From contig OX359191.1 of NCBI GenBank assembly GCA_947172415.1, positions 2,852,001 through 2,916,000 of the forward strand: a stretch of 64,000 bases of DNA, read 5' to 3'. Positions 45,028 through 54,170 of the stretch are shown here, one piece after another. The stretch's first letter is position 1, and every line of letters starts with the position of its first letter. Source of the stretch: Chondrosia reniformis (taxonomy: Eukaryota > Porifera > Demospongiae > Chondrillida > Chondrillidae). The translations under genes and the position numbers were made by a program. The notes under the pieces are model-generated. The model was not told the DNA's origin and did not search any database. It worked only from the letters and a program-made list of their open reading frames with translations.

Positions 45028-47395
45028 TGGGATCTAAGAATCTCACATATACCTCTGTGGGTAATTCACTAGGCATACTCTGATGCCTTGCATTTCTTGA
45101 CCACTTGAAGCCTACAATTGTTCCTCTGGCACCATTCACCAAGCCATCACTACAGTTAATGTTTCGTCCCAACATTAATCTAGCACCAACTGCTAGCCTC
45201 AGTATACGGGGCAGTGCAGCACAGTCTTTATTATCTTGTGGAATGAGACGTTCGGGAACCTCTTTGTATTTAATATTGGCATAAATTTGCCCTCGACTCT
45301 CTAATATTGCATGCTCGGCATCAATACTATAGATTTGACTGCTCTTTGCTAGACTTTTTATCTGCATTTCATTGTGCCCATCAACATCTACTGTACGAGG
45401 ATACAATGTCAGAGCTGTATCAAATGGGGAAGCCGGCAAATCCACAGTCCCACCCGAAACCAAACGTGTTTGAAGAACTTTCACATCTTCATTGGTGTGC
45501 ACGCCCGTCCTGATCCGATTAAGTATCTCTGAGAATGAAGCATCATTCTGCTGACTCATGTTCACTTCCAGTTCAATCACCTTGAAGAAATCCCTCCAAA
45601 GGTGTGAAGCCATTCGCCCCGATGAGCGTCCAGGTTTCTGATTGAATATAAAACTACCGTTCACGGGAGATAGCTGGTACAAGTCAACCAATGCCATGAC
45701 ATTCAAGACACCAAAGATCTCATCATTGCCATAAATCTCACACAGTCGACTGTGAACTGACTTCAGTATCTGGTAAGACACCATACTGATTTCATCAATG
45801 ATGATGGTGTGCACTCCTTGCCACAGATTCCTCAAGTCATGCAGGGCTAGGGCATTCAGCTGCAATTGATGAGCAGTTCTGCCATGCTCCACCTGAAGCC
45901 GCAGTGCTCTATGGATTGTGAGGCCTCCAATGTTGAAGGCTGCAACCCCGGTGGGTGCCATCAACATACAGGCATGCATCTCTTGACTCCCTGACATAGA
46001 ACGTTCCATATGCTCTTTAATAGCCCTAATTACATGTGATTTTCCAATGCCTGCTCCACCTGTCACAAACAGATGAAATGGTTCTCCAAGTTTGTGGCGT
46101 ATTTTCATTCTGTGTTTGTGCAACTCACGAGTGTGGTGCACAACAATGTCAAATGGAATACGCTGCTTTGTATTCAAACTTGCAATGAGTTGCCTAAATT
46201 CCCTATCCATAAGGGAGTGTCTACTTATAGCTCCAATGTCGTCATCATTGTCATTTAGGAGCATATGTTCTTCATCTATTGCACTCAGATTGTCATCATC
46301 AAGGCATGCTGGGTCCATGAAATGCTCTGGGTTCATCAACCCTCCTTCAGCCTCAATAAAGGGTTGTGCAGCATCCTCCCTTTGAGCCTGCTGTGCCATT
46401 GGGGCAACAACATCTTGGTAGGCATCGTCTTTCAAGGCTTGTAATTGCACAACAGCCTTCTGCACTTCATCTGCAAAGGCATGATTGTGAGCATTCAAAA
46501 CAACCATTTCTCCTTCTCTTACAATGAAAGCCTGCATTGCAGAAGAGTGACCTTTCAAGAGATAATCAGGTTCCTTCCTCCAAGGGATGTATAGTAGCAG
46601 CAAACTGTAGTAATAGTCATCACCATGACTTTCTACTGTCTGTACTGGGATTTGAAGACAGGCTTGCTTCCTTCTCAGACGAACCCATCCCATGTCATTC
46701 TGCAACTGGTTACGAGGCTGTGCTGGTCCATTTCCAACTTTCCCAAAACCTCGTGTATCTACATCATACCACACTGCAAAGTGAGCCAAGGTCATGCTTG
46801 CAAATTCTGGTGTGTCAGGTCTAGAGGCATATCTATCAAAGATACCAGGGGCAAAAATATCAGAGGAATCATCCTCCAATTCAAGCAATTCAGACCTACT
46901 CTTGAGTAACCGCGTTCTCTTTTCTGGTCTGATAGTGTTAAGGGATACAACGTTTCTTGAATTTTCTTTCAGAGGCAAGTGACACAATCGATATGCTGCC
47001 TCCTGGGCACTCGACTCACGATGGGTCAGCATTGTGTTGCCAATCTTTGACAGACGCTTTCTTGTTGAAGCCTGAGGAGGCAAGCTTTCCGATGCATCTC
47101 GGATAGCTTTCCTGACCTCTTCACTTACTGATTTACACATGTAGGAACACACATATGCAGCTGTGCCATATACTGATCCAATCAATTGTATATCCATATT
47201 AGCTTTCCATGCCTTCAGAAGGTGTGTATAGTATGGATTGCAGTTTTGTTCCCCTGCTGATCTCTTCAAGACATAGAACCTGGACTTGTTTCCAGGATCA
47301 TCATGGCTTTTCAGCCGTGTATCTTCTGACAGAGGTTGAGGAAAATCACATCTGCAGTCTACCACATTTTTCCCCTTCGTGTTGCTTTCCTGCAA
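44852..47395 (-). CDS. Helitron B Rep tyrosines and PIF1-family helicase, uninterrupted 847 codons
   Basis: The best-preserved piece of either copy. Rep tyrosines Y81 and Y85 in AAYVCSYMCKS should attack and hold DNA ends. The SF1 helicase, which unwinds the strand during rolling-circle transposition, shows Walker A GGAGIGKS (446-453), APTGVAAFNIGG, Walker B IIIDEISMVS (531-540) and DLYQLSPV. The position where copy A has TAG is Leu300 here. The last 40 or so codons after VGKLSKVP are out of frame. The first Met is not the natural start; the segment continues from the HUH segment through a one-base break near 47373. Confidence 0.8.
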   Translation of the reverse strand: MQESNTKGKNVVDCRCDFPQPLSEDTRLKSHDDPGNKSRFYVLKRSAGEQNCNPYYTHLLKAWKANMDIQLIGSVYGTAAYVCSYMCKSVSEEVRKAIRDASESLPPQASTRKRLSKIGNTMLTHRESSAQEAAYRLCHLPLKENSRNVVSLNTIRPEKRTRLLKSRSELLELEDDSSDIFAPGIFDRYASRPDTPEFASMTLAHFAVWYDVDTRGFGKVGNGPAQPRNQLQNDMGWVRLRRKQACLQIPVQTVESHGDDYYYSLLLLYIPWRKEPDYLLKGHSSAMQAFIVREGEMVVLNAHNHAFADEVQKAVVQLQALKDDAYQDVVAPMAQQAQREDAAQPFIEAEGGLMNPEHFMDPACLDDDNLSAIDEEHMLLNDNDDDIGAISRHSLMDREFRQLIASLNTKQRIPFDIVVHHTRELHKHRMKIRHKLGEPFHLFVTGGAGIGKSHVIRAIKEHMERSMSGSQEMHACMLMAPTGVAAFNIGGLTIHRALRLQVEHGRTAHQLQLNALALHDLRNLWQGVHTIIIDEISMVSYQILKSVHSRLCEIYGNDEIFGVLNVMALVDLYQLSPVNGSFIFNQKPGRSSGRMASHLWRDFFKVIELEVNMSQQNDASFSEILNRIRTGVHTNEDVKVLQTRLVSGGTVDLPASPFDTALTLYPRTVDVDGHNEMQIKSLAKSSQIYSIDAEHAILESRGQIYANIKYKEVPERLIPQDNKDCAALPRILRLAVGARLMLGRNINCSDGLVNGARGTIVGFKWSRNARHQSMPSELPTEVYVRFLDPNVGKLSKVPCCLGGTGCCTNSAYSCTFLWKGRYTPAENTDSLDSVLGSNYSQVARIVS

Positions 47396-48093
47396 GTTGA
47401 TGTATGATGGTGCGGCTGCACTCTCAACACCAATGAACGAAGTTCTTCATCTTTGCAACCTTGTGTTGGAATATTCACAGAAATGTACCTATCAATGTAC
47501 TGTGGAGCAATCTGCCTTCCAGCTGTAGTATCTAAGTTTGGAGCATCCCTTATCCACCACATGGAATGGACATGTGGAGATCCCCTCAACTGGAATTCAA
47601 TTCTCCAAAAGTAGTCAACTACCTCACCAATAGGTTGCCCAGATCCTTTAATCACTTCCCTGAGGAAGCACTGAAAGCGATGTGCAAAATGCCTAGCTGT
47701 AACCACTGGATTTGTCCTCATCAGTTCTCCCCTCTCACTGGCTGATAAATTAGCTGCCTGTTCCTCTGACAGATTCTGACCCATACTCCTGCTTAGCACT
47801 ATCATGAAGTCCACCCAATTATTTTGGCCAGCACTCAGTGTGACAAAGAATGTGGGAGGACCTAGGGTGTGAATCATGGCAAATAGCTGGATCTTTACTG
47901 AGTTCCAATAAGCCTGTGTGCCACGAATATCTCTCATGAAGCTATAACAATTTTCACACAAGTAAGGGTTGTTTTCCAGGCGTCCTCGCAGCAAACCAGC
48001 TGTGAGTAGCTCCTTCTCATTGGTTTCCTTGTTAGACTTCTCACAGTGGCCTATTCTGAATGATTGCATCCTCATAGCAATGAAATGCTGCTC
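47359..48093 (-). CDS. Helitron B Rep endonuclease (Helitron_like_N) with intact HUH motif
   Basis: Same domain as in copy A with the motif GSPHVHSMWW intact (H168, H170) and motif 1 FFVTLSAGQNNW. The PHHHTSTCRK block near the end matches the Cys/His cluster seen in Helitron Rep proteins. It is cut off from the linker before it and the tyrosine segment after it by frame breaks shared with copy A. Confidence 0.75.
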   Translation of the reverse strand, partial: EQHFIAMRMQSFRIGHCEKSNKETNEKELLTAGLLRGRLENNPYLCENCYSFMRDIRGTQAYWNSVKIQLFAMIHTLGPPTFFVTLSAGQNNWVDFMIVLSRSMGQNLSEEQAANLSASERGELMRTNPVVTARHFAHRFQCFLREVIKGSGQPIGEVVDYFWRIEFQLRGSPHVHSMWWIRDAPNLDTTAGRQIAPQYIDRYISVNIPTQGCKDEELRSLVLRVQPHHHTSTCRKATRRGKMW

Positions 48094-48479
48094 AGCAACT
48101 TCAGGGCTTCTACAATGTTACAGGCCCAAAAGATATAAGCAGGATGACATGCCCATCTTGAGTCAGTACTAAGCATTCTTGTTTGAAAATATTCTAGAGG
48201 TGTAACTTTGACTTCTCGGATGGTGTCAAAACCATTTTTACCATTGGGGTAAAGGGTCGGAAAAGCCAATACTTCTAAATCATTTTGATTCTCAAATATA
48301 CTTAGTGGTGTGGTTGTTACTCTCTGCAACTTATGTATCTGTTGTTCTATTGGTATACTACCTTGTATCAAGTCAACAGCCTCTACAACGGGCTGGAGAG
48401 CATCCAACCTAACAATTCCTGTTTCATCCATTTCTAAAATATCTTCATTCACATTTTCACCGTCAGTGACTTTTCTTTT
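48072..48479 (-). CDS. Helitron B segment 4: linker before the Rep domain
   Basis: Same product as the copy A linker (NEDILEMDETGI, FPTLYPNGKNGF). The break from segment 3 falls in an A-rich stretch, which in B is a longer A run than in A, yet the frame relation is unchanged. Confidence 0.6.
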   Translation of the reverse strand, partial: KRKVTDGENVNEDILEMDETGIVRLDALQPVVEAVDLIQGSIPIEQQIHKLQRVTTTPLSIFENQNDLEVLAFPTLYPNGKNGFDTIREVKVTPLEYFQTRMLSTDSRWACHPAYIFWACNIVEALKLLSSISLL

Positions 48480-49045
48480 TTATGGTTGAACATGTCTTCT
48501 GACATCTTAGTGATGGTGATGTCACCATACAAGGGGTTATGTTGCTTTAACCATTTCAGAGCTTGCATCACATTGGAGTATCGACAGGTATGGTAAATTG
48601 TATCAGGGACAGAGCCATTTGGTTTACTTCCAATAGAGTCTGGTTGCTGAATGTAAAGAATATCTTCACCACTGGGTAAACGAGGGAGCTCTGAAATGAC
48701 CCAGTCAACATTAGAGGGAAAGTTGATTACCTGGCCTCTAACAGCCCTTTGTCCACCCCTTGGCAAAATAACCATTTTCATGAAAACAGTAGCCTTTGAA
48801 ATCAAACGCTGCTCTAATGTGTTTAGTCCAATGAACACTGAAGGGACCTCTCGTACTTCCATTTTATTAAACTGTGATCCTGCTGGAATTTTCTTTCTTT
48901 CCATAGCACTCTTGCACTTGTTACACAACCAAACACTTTCTATACTTTCTTGAACTGATTCATTCACCACAGCAAGTAGATCATTTGCCACATCGCAGCT
49001 GTACAGGGCACCCAACTGCTCATAGCACGACCTTTCACATGACAA
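48449..49045 (-). CDS. Helitron B segment 3: Cys-rich and DUF6570-like region
   Basis: As in copy A, but with the zinc-type pair LCNKC intact and ILPRGGQRAVRGQVINFP closer to the family form (A has RVGQ). This makes B the more ancestral-looking copy at these positions. Confidence 0.6.
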   Translation of the reverse strand: MSCERSCYEQLGALYSCDVANDLLAVVNESVQESIESVWLCNKCKSAMERKKIPAGSQFNKMEVREVPSVFIGLNTLEQRLISKATVFMKMVILPRGGQRAVRGQVINFPSNVDWVISELPRLPSGEDILYIQQPDSIGSKPNGSVPDTIYHTCRYSNVMQALKWLKQHNPLYGDITITKMSEDMFNHKKEKSLTVKM

Positions 49046-49452
49046 ACACTTATGGGTCGGCCCCTTAAGAATTGCTTTTTTAAATTTATGTAAGTTTTTT
49101 TCAAGTTTAAACCTTGTTTTGATGGTATTGAAATCTCAAGTCTTGGTACTTGCACAGCAGATGCAGTAACAACACCAGACTCAATTACACTTCCACCCAC
49201 TTCCATGTCCACCTCTTCAGACTTTTGGCTGATAAGATTTTCCTTACCAGTATCATCCATGACTGAATCATCACTTTGGGTTGATTCTCTTTGAACTTCC
49301 TTCAAACTGTCACTCTCCAACCAATCAGTGGATTCGTAAATTGAACTAATGCGGGTCACATTTACCTTGGTATTTGAAACAATGCTAGTACATGGCACAC
49401 TACTGGTTATTTCTCCTTCTGAGTTACGTTTTTGCCTCCTCCATGCTTGCAT
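48964..49452 (-). CDS. Helitron B segment 2, uninterrupted
   Basis: A 162-codon frame covering the Ser/Glu-rich linker after the charged repeats. It lacks the TAG seen in copy A. Upstream the same frame is open through EKEKEQARLRMQAWRR to the A-run near 49490-49505, where the frame changes from segment 1. The last 27 or so codons are out of frame relative to the zinc-type segment. Confidence 0.6.
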   Translation of the reverse strand: MQAWRRQKRNSEGEITSSVPCTSIVSNTKVNVTRISSIYESTDWLESDSLKEVQRESTQSDDSVMDDTGKENLISQKSEEVDMEVGGSVIESGVVTASAVQVPRLEISIPSKQGLNLKKTYINLKKQFLRGRPISVCHVKGRAMSSWVPCTAAMWQMIYLLW

Positions 49453-49487
49453 TCTTAATCTTGCTTGCTCTTTTTCTTTCTCCAGTC

Positions 49488-50978
49488 TTAGAGTATTTTT
49501 TGTTTAAATTCATTAATCAATCTTGTTTTCTTAAATTTGTTACTGCTGCTCAGTCTTGACTCCTGGTTTTTAGTCGATTCAGACTGCAACCTCTTCCTCT
49601 GATTTTCAGAGAGGGTACCAAGTCTTGCAGCACGATCTTCATTGCTTTCTGCCTGCAACCTCTTACTCTGATTTTCAGAGAGGGTGGTAAGTCTTGCAGC
49701 ACCATCTGCACTGCTTTCTGCCTGCAACCTCTTACTCTGATTTTCAGAGAGGGTGGCAAGTCTTGCAGCACGATCTTCATTGCTTTCTGACTGCACCCTC
49801 TTACTCTGATTTTCAGAGAGGGCGGTAAGTCTTGAAGCACGATCTTCATTGCTTTCTGCCTGCAACCTCTTACTCTGATTTTCAGAGAGGGTGGTAAGTC
49901 TTGCAGCACCATCTGCACTGCTTTCTGACTGCAGCCTCTTACTCTGATTTTCAGAGAGGGTGGCCAGTCTTGTTGCACGATCTTCCTTGGTTTCTGAGTA
50001 CAGCCGTTTCCTGTTATTTTCAGTGAGTGCAGCAAGCCTCACAGCACGTTGCTTCTCAGTCTCATATTGCAGCTGCCGTCTCTGGTTCTCTGACATTTTT
50101 AATAATCTTATATGGTGCTCTTCAACTGTTTCAGCATTTAGCCGCTTTCTCTGACATGGTGACAGCATGGCCAGTGTAGAACATTTCTTTATTGCACTGT
50201 CCATATATTCTTGACTGTCAATTTCAGTTTGGTCCATAACTGGATTAACAGCTGATGTAGGCATTGTCAGTTCATCATGTATCTCATTCTGACGTGGGCC
50301 TGGGTTCAGTTCAACATCTCCACCCAGCAATAGCAGTATACTTAATGAACGAGCTAAGCGAAAGTTGCCCTTACAGTAGCGCCTTCTCCGTAGCAGGTGA
50401 TGCAATGTACACCTAAACCATTGTCTTCGTTGATGGATGCACATATTCTTGTGCAATACAAAAAGCAAATGATAATGCTTCATTGGAATGTCATGATACT
50501 CCAAGGAATTAGTTGTAAAATGACCATGGCGAGGCTCATATGTTACTGACATAAGGATTGTGAAACCATCAAGGTTCATTTCATTCAGGTCAGGGTACAT
50601 TTTTATTTCATGGATCATACTGTAAGTAGAAGTACATATTTCAGATTGCCAAACACAAGACAATCCATTCCAGATAGAGTGTGAGTGACCCAAGAAGGAG
50701 GGTTCAGAACCCCGGCAGCAGGGTCCAGGACCCCAGTCACAGGGTGAGTAACCCCAGCCACAGGGTGGGCAACCCCAGCCACAGGGTAATTGACCCCAGC
50801 CACAGGGTGTGCAACCCCAGCCACAGGATAATCAACCCAAGCCACAGGGTGATTTACTTTGACTCCAGAAACAGAGCCAAGAAATGACAGACTGAGTGTA
50901 ATTATGTTTGTAGATAGTGCCTATCATGACAGTCTGTTCATGTGAGATGTATGCAAATGGAGTGGTGTTAGAGTGCAT
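49488..50978 (-). pseudogene. Helitron B N-terminal region with 2A-like peptide and nine charged repeats, one stop
   Basis: Same order as copy A: CGWG repeats, basic patch, SILLLLG, GDVELNPGP, then nine 23-residue units instead of seven. A private TGA at 50832-50834 (CGA in A) interrupts the CGWG repeats; downstream the frame is open to 49488. The 2A-like motif is identical in both copies while neighbouring codons differ, which fits constraint on it. Start at ATG 50978 by analogy with copy A. Confidence 0.65.
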
Positions 50979-51016
50979 ACACACTATGTATTGTTCATGT
51001 TTCAGACATCTATAGC

Positions 51017-51090
51017 CTGGAATAAAGAATAGAAAGGCAGCTAATATATATACAAAAGAAAACCCAGTCACACAGCACAGAACAACTTAC
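51017..51090 (-). other. Candidate 74-nt intron in the Helitron B leader
   Basis: Counterpart of 27849-27922, with both GTAAGT and TTCCAG preserved despite nearby substitutions. Confidence 0.45.
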
Positions 51091-53018
51091 CGTAAAGATA
51101 CAATTGTTTGTATGTGAAAAATTATTGAGATTTTTGAAAATTTGGCCTCTAAACACATTAGCCCTCTTTATATGCATTCGATCTTGTCTATTAAGATTAG
51201 CACCACCCCTTGAGCAGCTAGCTGCCCCACCCACCACCTCTAGACAACTTCCCCCCCACAGTCTTCTAGAATCACATGAAGGCACAATTCTGAACTAATA
51301 ATTACTATTACATAGTAAACACAATTGATGATTTTGACTTACTCAAAAATGGCCACTTCAACATTATTGCCGCTGTCGCTGATTCTTCCACAAACACGTT
51401 CAGTATCAATGCTTGAAGAAGTAATTCGTTGCGACGTGCTTGAAGTTAGTGTTGTCGATTTTTATAAATACAGCAATTAAATAGTGCAATAGAAATTGGT
51501 GCGCCCAGTTATTGCCTTGCATAATTATCAATAAAACTTACACATACAATATTGTCACTTTACGGAATCAATGAGGGCTTAGTTGGCTTGTGTTCTGTGC
51601 AGCCTTTCTTACTGTTTTTTCCATGTTCACTGTTCTGGGATGATTCCTTCTGCATAGGGTAAAAAGGATGTAGTGTTAATGTTGCATGCATTTTTTACAT
51701 AAAATTACCTTGTCAGCTAGTTCTGGCTGCACTGTGCATACCATAAATGCAGTTTCATAAGCAACTAAATTCAGTTTTTCACTCATTTTTATACCTTGGA
51801 AAGCTATTCATATATATTGAAATGAAGAATGTCGTTAACTACCTTCCAATTGCTAAATATGGGAGGTGTCCGTAAGTTTTCCAAAGGCATTTAAGTATTG
51901 CATAATAAGACTAGGTTTGTATACAACTCTTAAATGGATTGGAAACAACATGATGTGAGCAAGGGTTGTTATGCTTCCAAATGTTTGTCTTAGAAGTGTA
52001 AAGATGGCCGTAGTCAGACACACTTTATCGTTTGTTTTTGACAGTGTATATAATCTGGAACCAAATTTTGTGCTATTATATTTTAAAAAGCATATATTTC
52101 TCTTATTATTAATCAAGTGAGAGATACATTGTAACGATGAGTTCAGAGAGTAACTCTACTTTAACAGATTTATATCAGGAGACTCCATGTTCTAAGATAA
52201 AGACACTCAAAGGACAATTTACCCATCTGAAGCGTTTTTCTTTACTGAACTAAAAGGATGGCCTATTTCACTTCTCTTCTATTAACTAGTGGAGTCAGTT
52301 TAGTACATGACAATGTTATTAGGGATATGCTGTATTCATTAAAGAACTTAGCGGTGCTACTACTACAGATACATAAATGATTTATGTGATTCTTTGTATA
52401 TAATGGCAATTTCCTGTCTTTTCTCCATTCTATGCCTATATTACCTAGCAAGGTAACCTTTCAATCGACAGCTTGAAAAGCTTGGCGTCATTGCTGATGC
52501 TATATAGCTTATTCTATACAACCGGAAGTGTTACCACCTCGATCGCTCTATATCATATATTATCTATAGGAATTGGACTTGAATCTGCTCCCCTTATCGT
52601 ACCATGACCCTAATACTTGGGATAATCGCCGAACGAATTGGTAACGTTCAAAGTGATATACGAGAATCATATGAAATCCTTTATTGTATCCCTCTTCAAA
52701 GGCTATTCGATGTATCACGTCCTTTATAAAAGCGTTTTAGCTCATCATGCATCCCGGAAACGCTGTACCCAAAAACGGAATTTCAACAAACATGGTGACA
52801 GCCACATGTAGGCGGATACCAATCCATAGTCATTGTTCTTTTCCTAAGTAGAAGTCGGATTAAAGTATTAATTTAAGATGAATCTTACAGTTTAAGAAAG
52901 TAGGAGGAAAAGGAAGTGAATCCGAATGAAGAAATACAACTCTTTCAAATGGATAGATGTGCAGCTGAAACTTGGTGTCAGCATTCACAAACCGACAGCT
53001 AAGTATACATTTCTGTAG

Positions 53019-53107
53019 GTTCAGATGATGGTACTGTAAGGTTGTGGGAGGTGGACACTGGTTATTGTTCATCCCTAAATCATATCCAAAGAGTTTCACA
53101 CAAAGGG
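53019..53107 (+). pseudogene. WD40-like exon fragment
   Basis: An 89-nt stretch preceded by TTTCTGTAG and followed by GTAAGA, good 3' and 5' splice sites. Read in the phase set by these sites it gives SDDGTVRLWEVDTGYC, the classical signature of a WD40 blade ending (SxDGTVRLWxxxTG). No neighbouring blades are visible. It is on the strand opposite to the Helitron genes. Partial exon of an unidentified WD40 protein; whether it is expressed is unknown. Confidence 0.5.
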
Positions 53108-53207
53108 GTAAGATTTTCTTGTCATTCACGTGGCTAAAAAACTTTGGTACCAGCCGTCCGTAGCATAGCAAGGGAACGTCACCAAAGGAATTATGCCTAT
53201 ATAAAAC

Positions 53208-53255
53208 CATAGATTATCTATACTACGTAACGTTACGTAGTAAACATAATCTATG
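53208..53255. repeat. Palindrome with 18-bp perfect core
   Basis: CATAGATTAT (53208) pairs with ATAATCTATG (53246), enclosing the perfect palindrome CTACGTAACGTTACGTAG (53223-53240). An 18-bp block AGATGATGGTACTGTAAG from the WD40-like exon (53024) reappears inverted at about 53277-53294 just beyond it. Confidence 0.8.
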
Positions 53256-53612
53256 ATTAAACCTCACTGTCTCATCCTTACAGTACCATCATCTTTATCA
53301 CTATCATTGTAATATTGGCCCTTGTTTATTGATAACATAATTTGAAAAAGTATATTAAACGTTATAGTAAAGGTATTACTACACATAGATGTAATTTGTC
53401 GTAAACAAAGACAAAATGATAACGTACGGCACTTGACATAATAATGGATATCATGTATTATGGCTAAAAATCAAAAGAAGGCCTTCAGAGCGCAAATGAC
53501 TAGTGTATTCATTTGGCAGGTGCCGTTGGTGTCTTTGCCGTACGCTTCTTATTACTGATTTAAGTTAGAAGTCAACTTACAGCCTAAATGTACTCTAACA
53601 CTTTAGTAGAGG

Positions 53613-54170
53613 GAAGTCATGAGCTATAAGACTATAAGACTAACAGAAAAATGTAGGCACCGTGAAATCCCTATGCTGTATTTCAAATTAAATTTTGATA
53701 TGGCTTTCATCTTCGAATACTTGTAAACAAAGTGCCCAACGCTTAGGCTAACTTCGGCACACTATTTTAAACTTTAATTAGCTTTCTCTTCACTAGCGTC
53801 ACTGATTAAAATGGCACTGATGAAAACTGAACTGATGAAAACACAAGTAAAGCCTGCGTACAAGGTTTTAAAGACTTACAGACTTCAAACGACGAATTGG
53901 AACCGGTGAAACGTACTCTTGATGCCTTAATACTGATATATGAGCAAGTAGCTCGAGTACAGGGCTGCCTCCTATAACTTCATTTGATAATGTGTTTCCC
54001 TCCCTCTACAGTGTAGCACCCTACGTCTTTGTGCTCACCGATTCTTGACATGGAGTAGTGTAAATAAAATTTTTTATATCGATTGTACACTGCTGTTTGT
54101 TTAGAGACGGCGATCAAAGGCCAAATCGTCTTTACATAATTATAAGTTAATGTATAAGCAGCGTGTATAT
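53613..54170. other. Flank of Helitron B, nothing recognised
   Basis: Single-copy-looking AT-rich DNA between the Helitron 5' end and the next satellite block. No frame, RNA gene or repeat supported. Confidence 0.45.

Larger units (their letters stand above)
51648..53430. other. 1.78-kb segment present in Helitron B but not in A
   Basis: Copy A runs directly from its block ending TGTCAGGCACCA to GGAATCATCC (27290); in B these two blocks are separated by this segment. I see no terminal inverted repeats or duplication at its edges. It has no long conserved frame. It contains a WD40-like exon on the plus strand and a long palindrome, so it may be captured host DNA or an insertion; loss from A is the alternative. 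Confidence 0.6.
42010..53612 (-). mobile_element. Helitron copy B (11.6 kb, both ends present)
   Basis: Reverse-oriented copy of A, with the 3' hairpin at 42010-42030 and a 5' end at 53612 reading CCTCTACTAAAG in sense. It differs from A by two extra 69-bp coding repeats, two fewer 21-bp repeats, an extra 1.78-kb segment (51648-53430) and scattered substitutions. Its Rep HUH motif is intact. It shares A's frame breaks and has private stops at 50832-50834 and 43624-43626, so as assembled it cannot make a full polyprotein. Confidence 0.85.

Noticed and set aside
52860..53210. A 116-codon minus-strand gene in the extra segment of Helitron B
   Set aside because: Much of it is antisense to the WD40-like exon and only a short N-terminal stretch resembles anything; not enough to call a gene.
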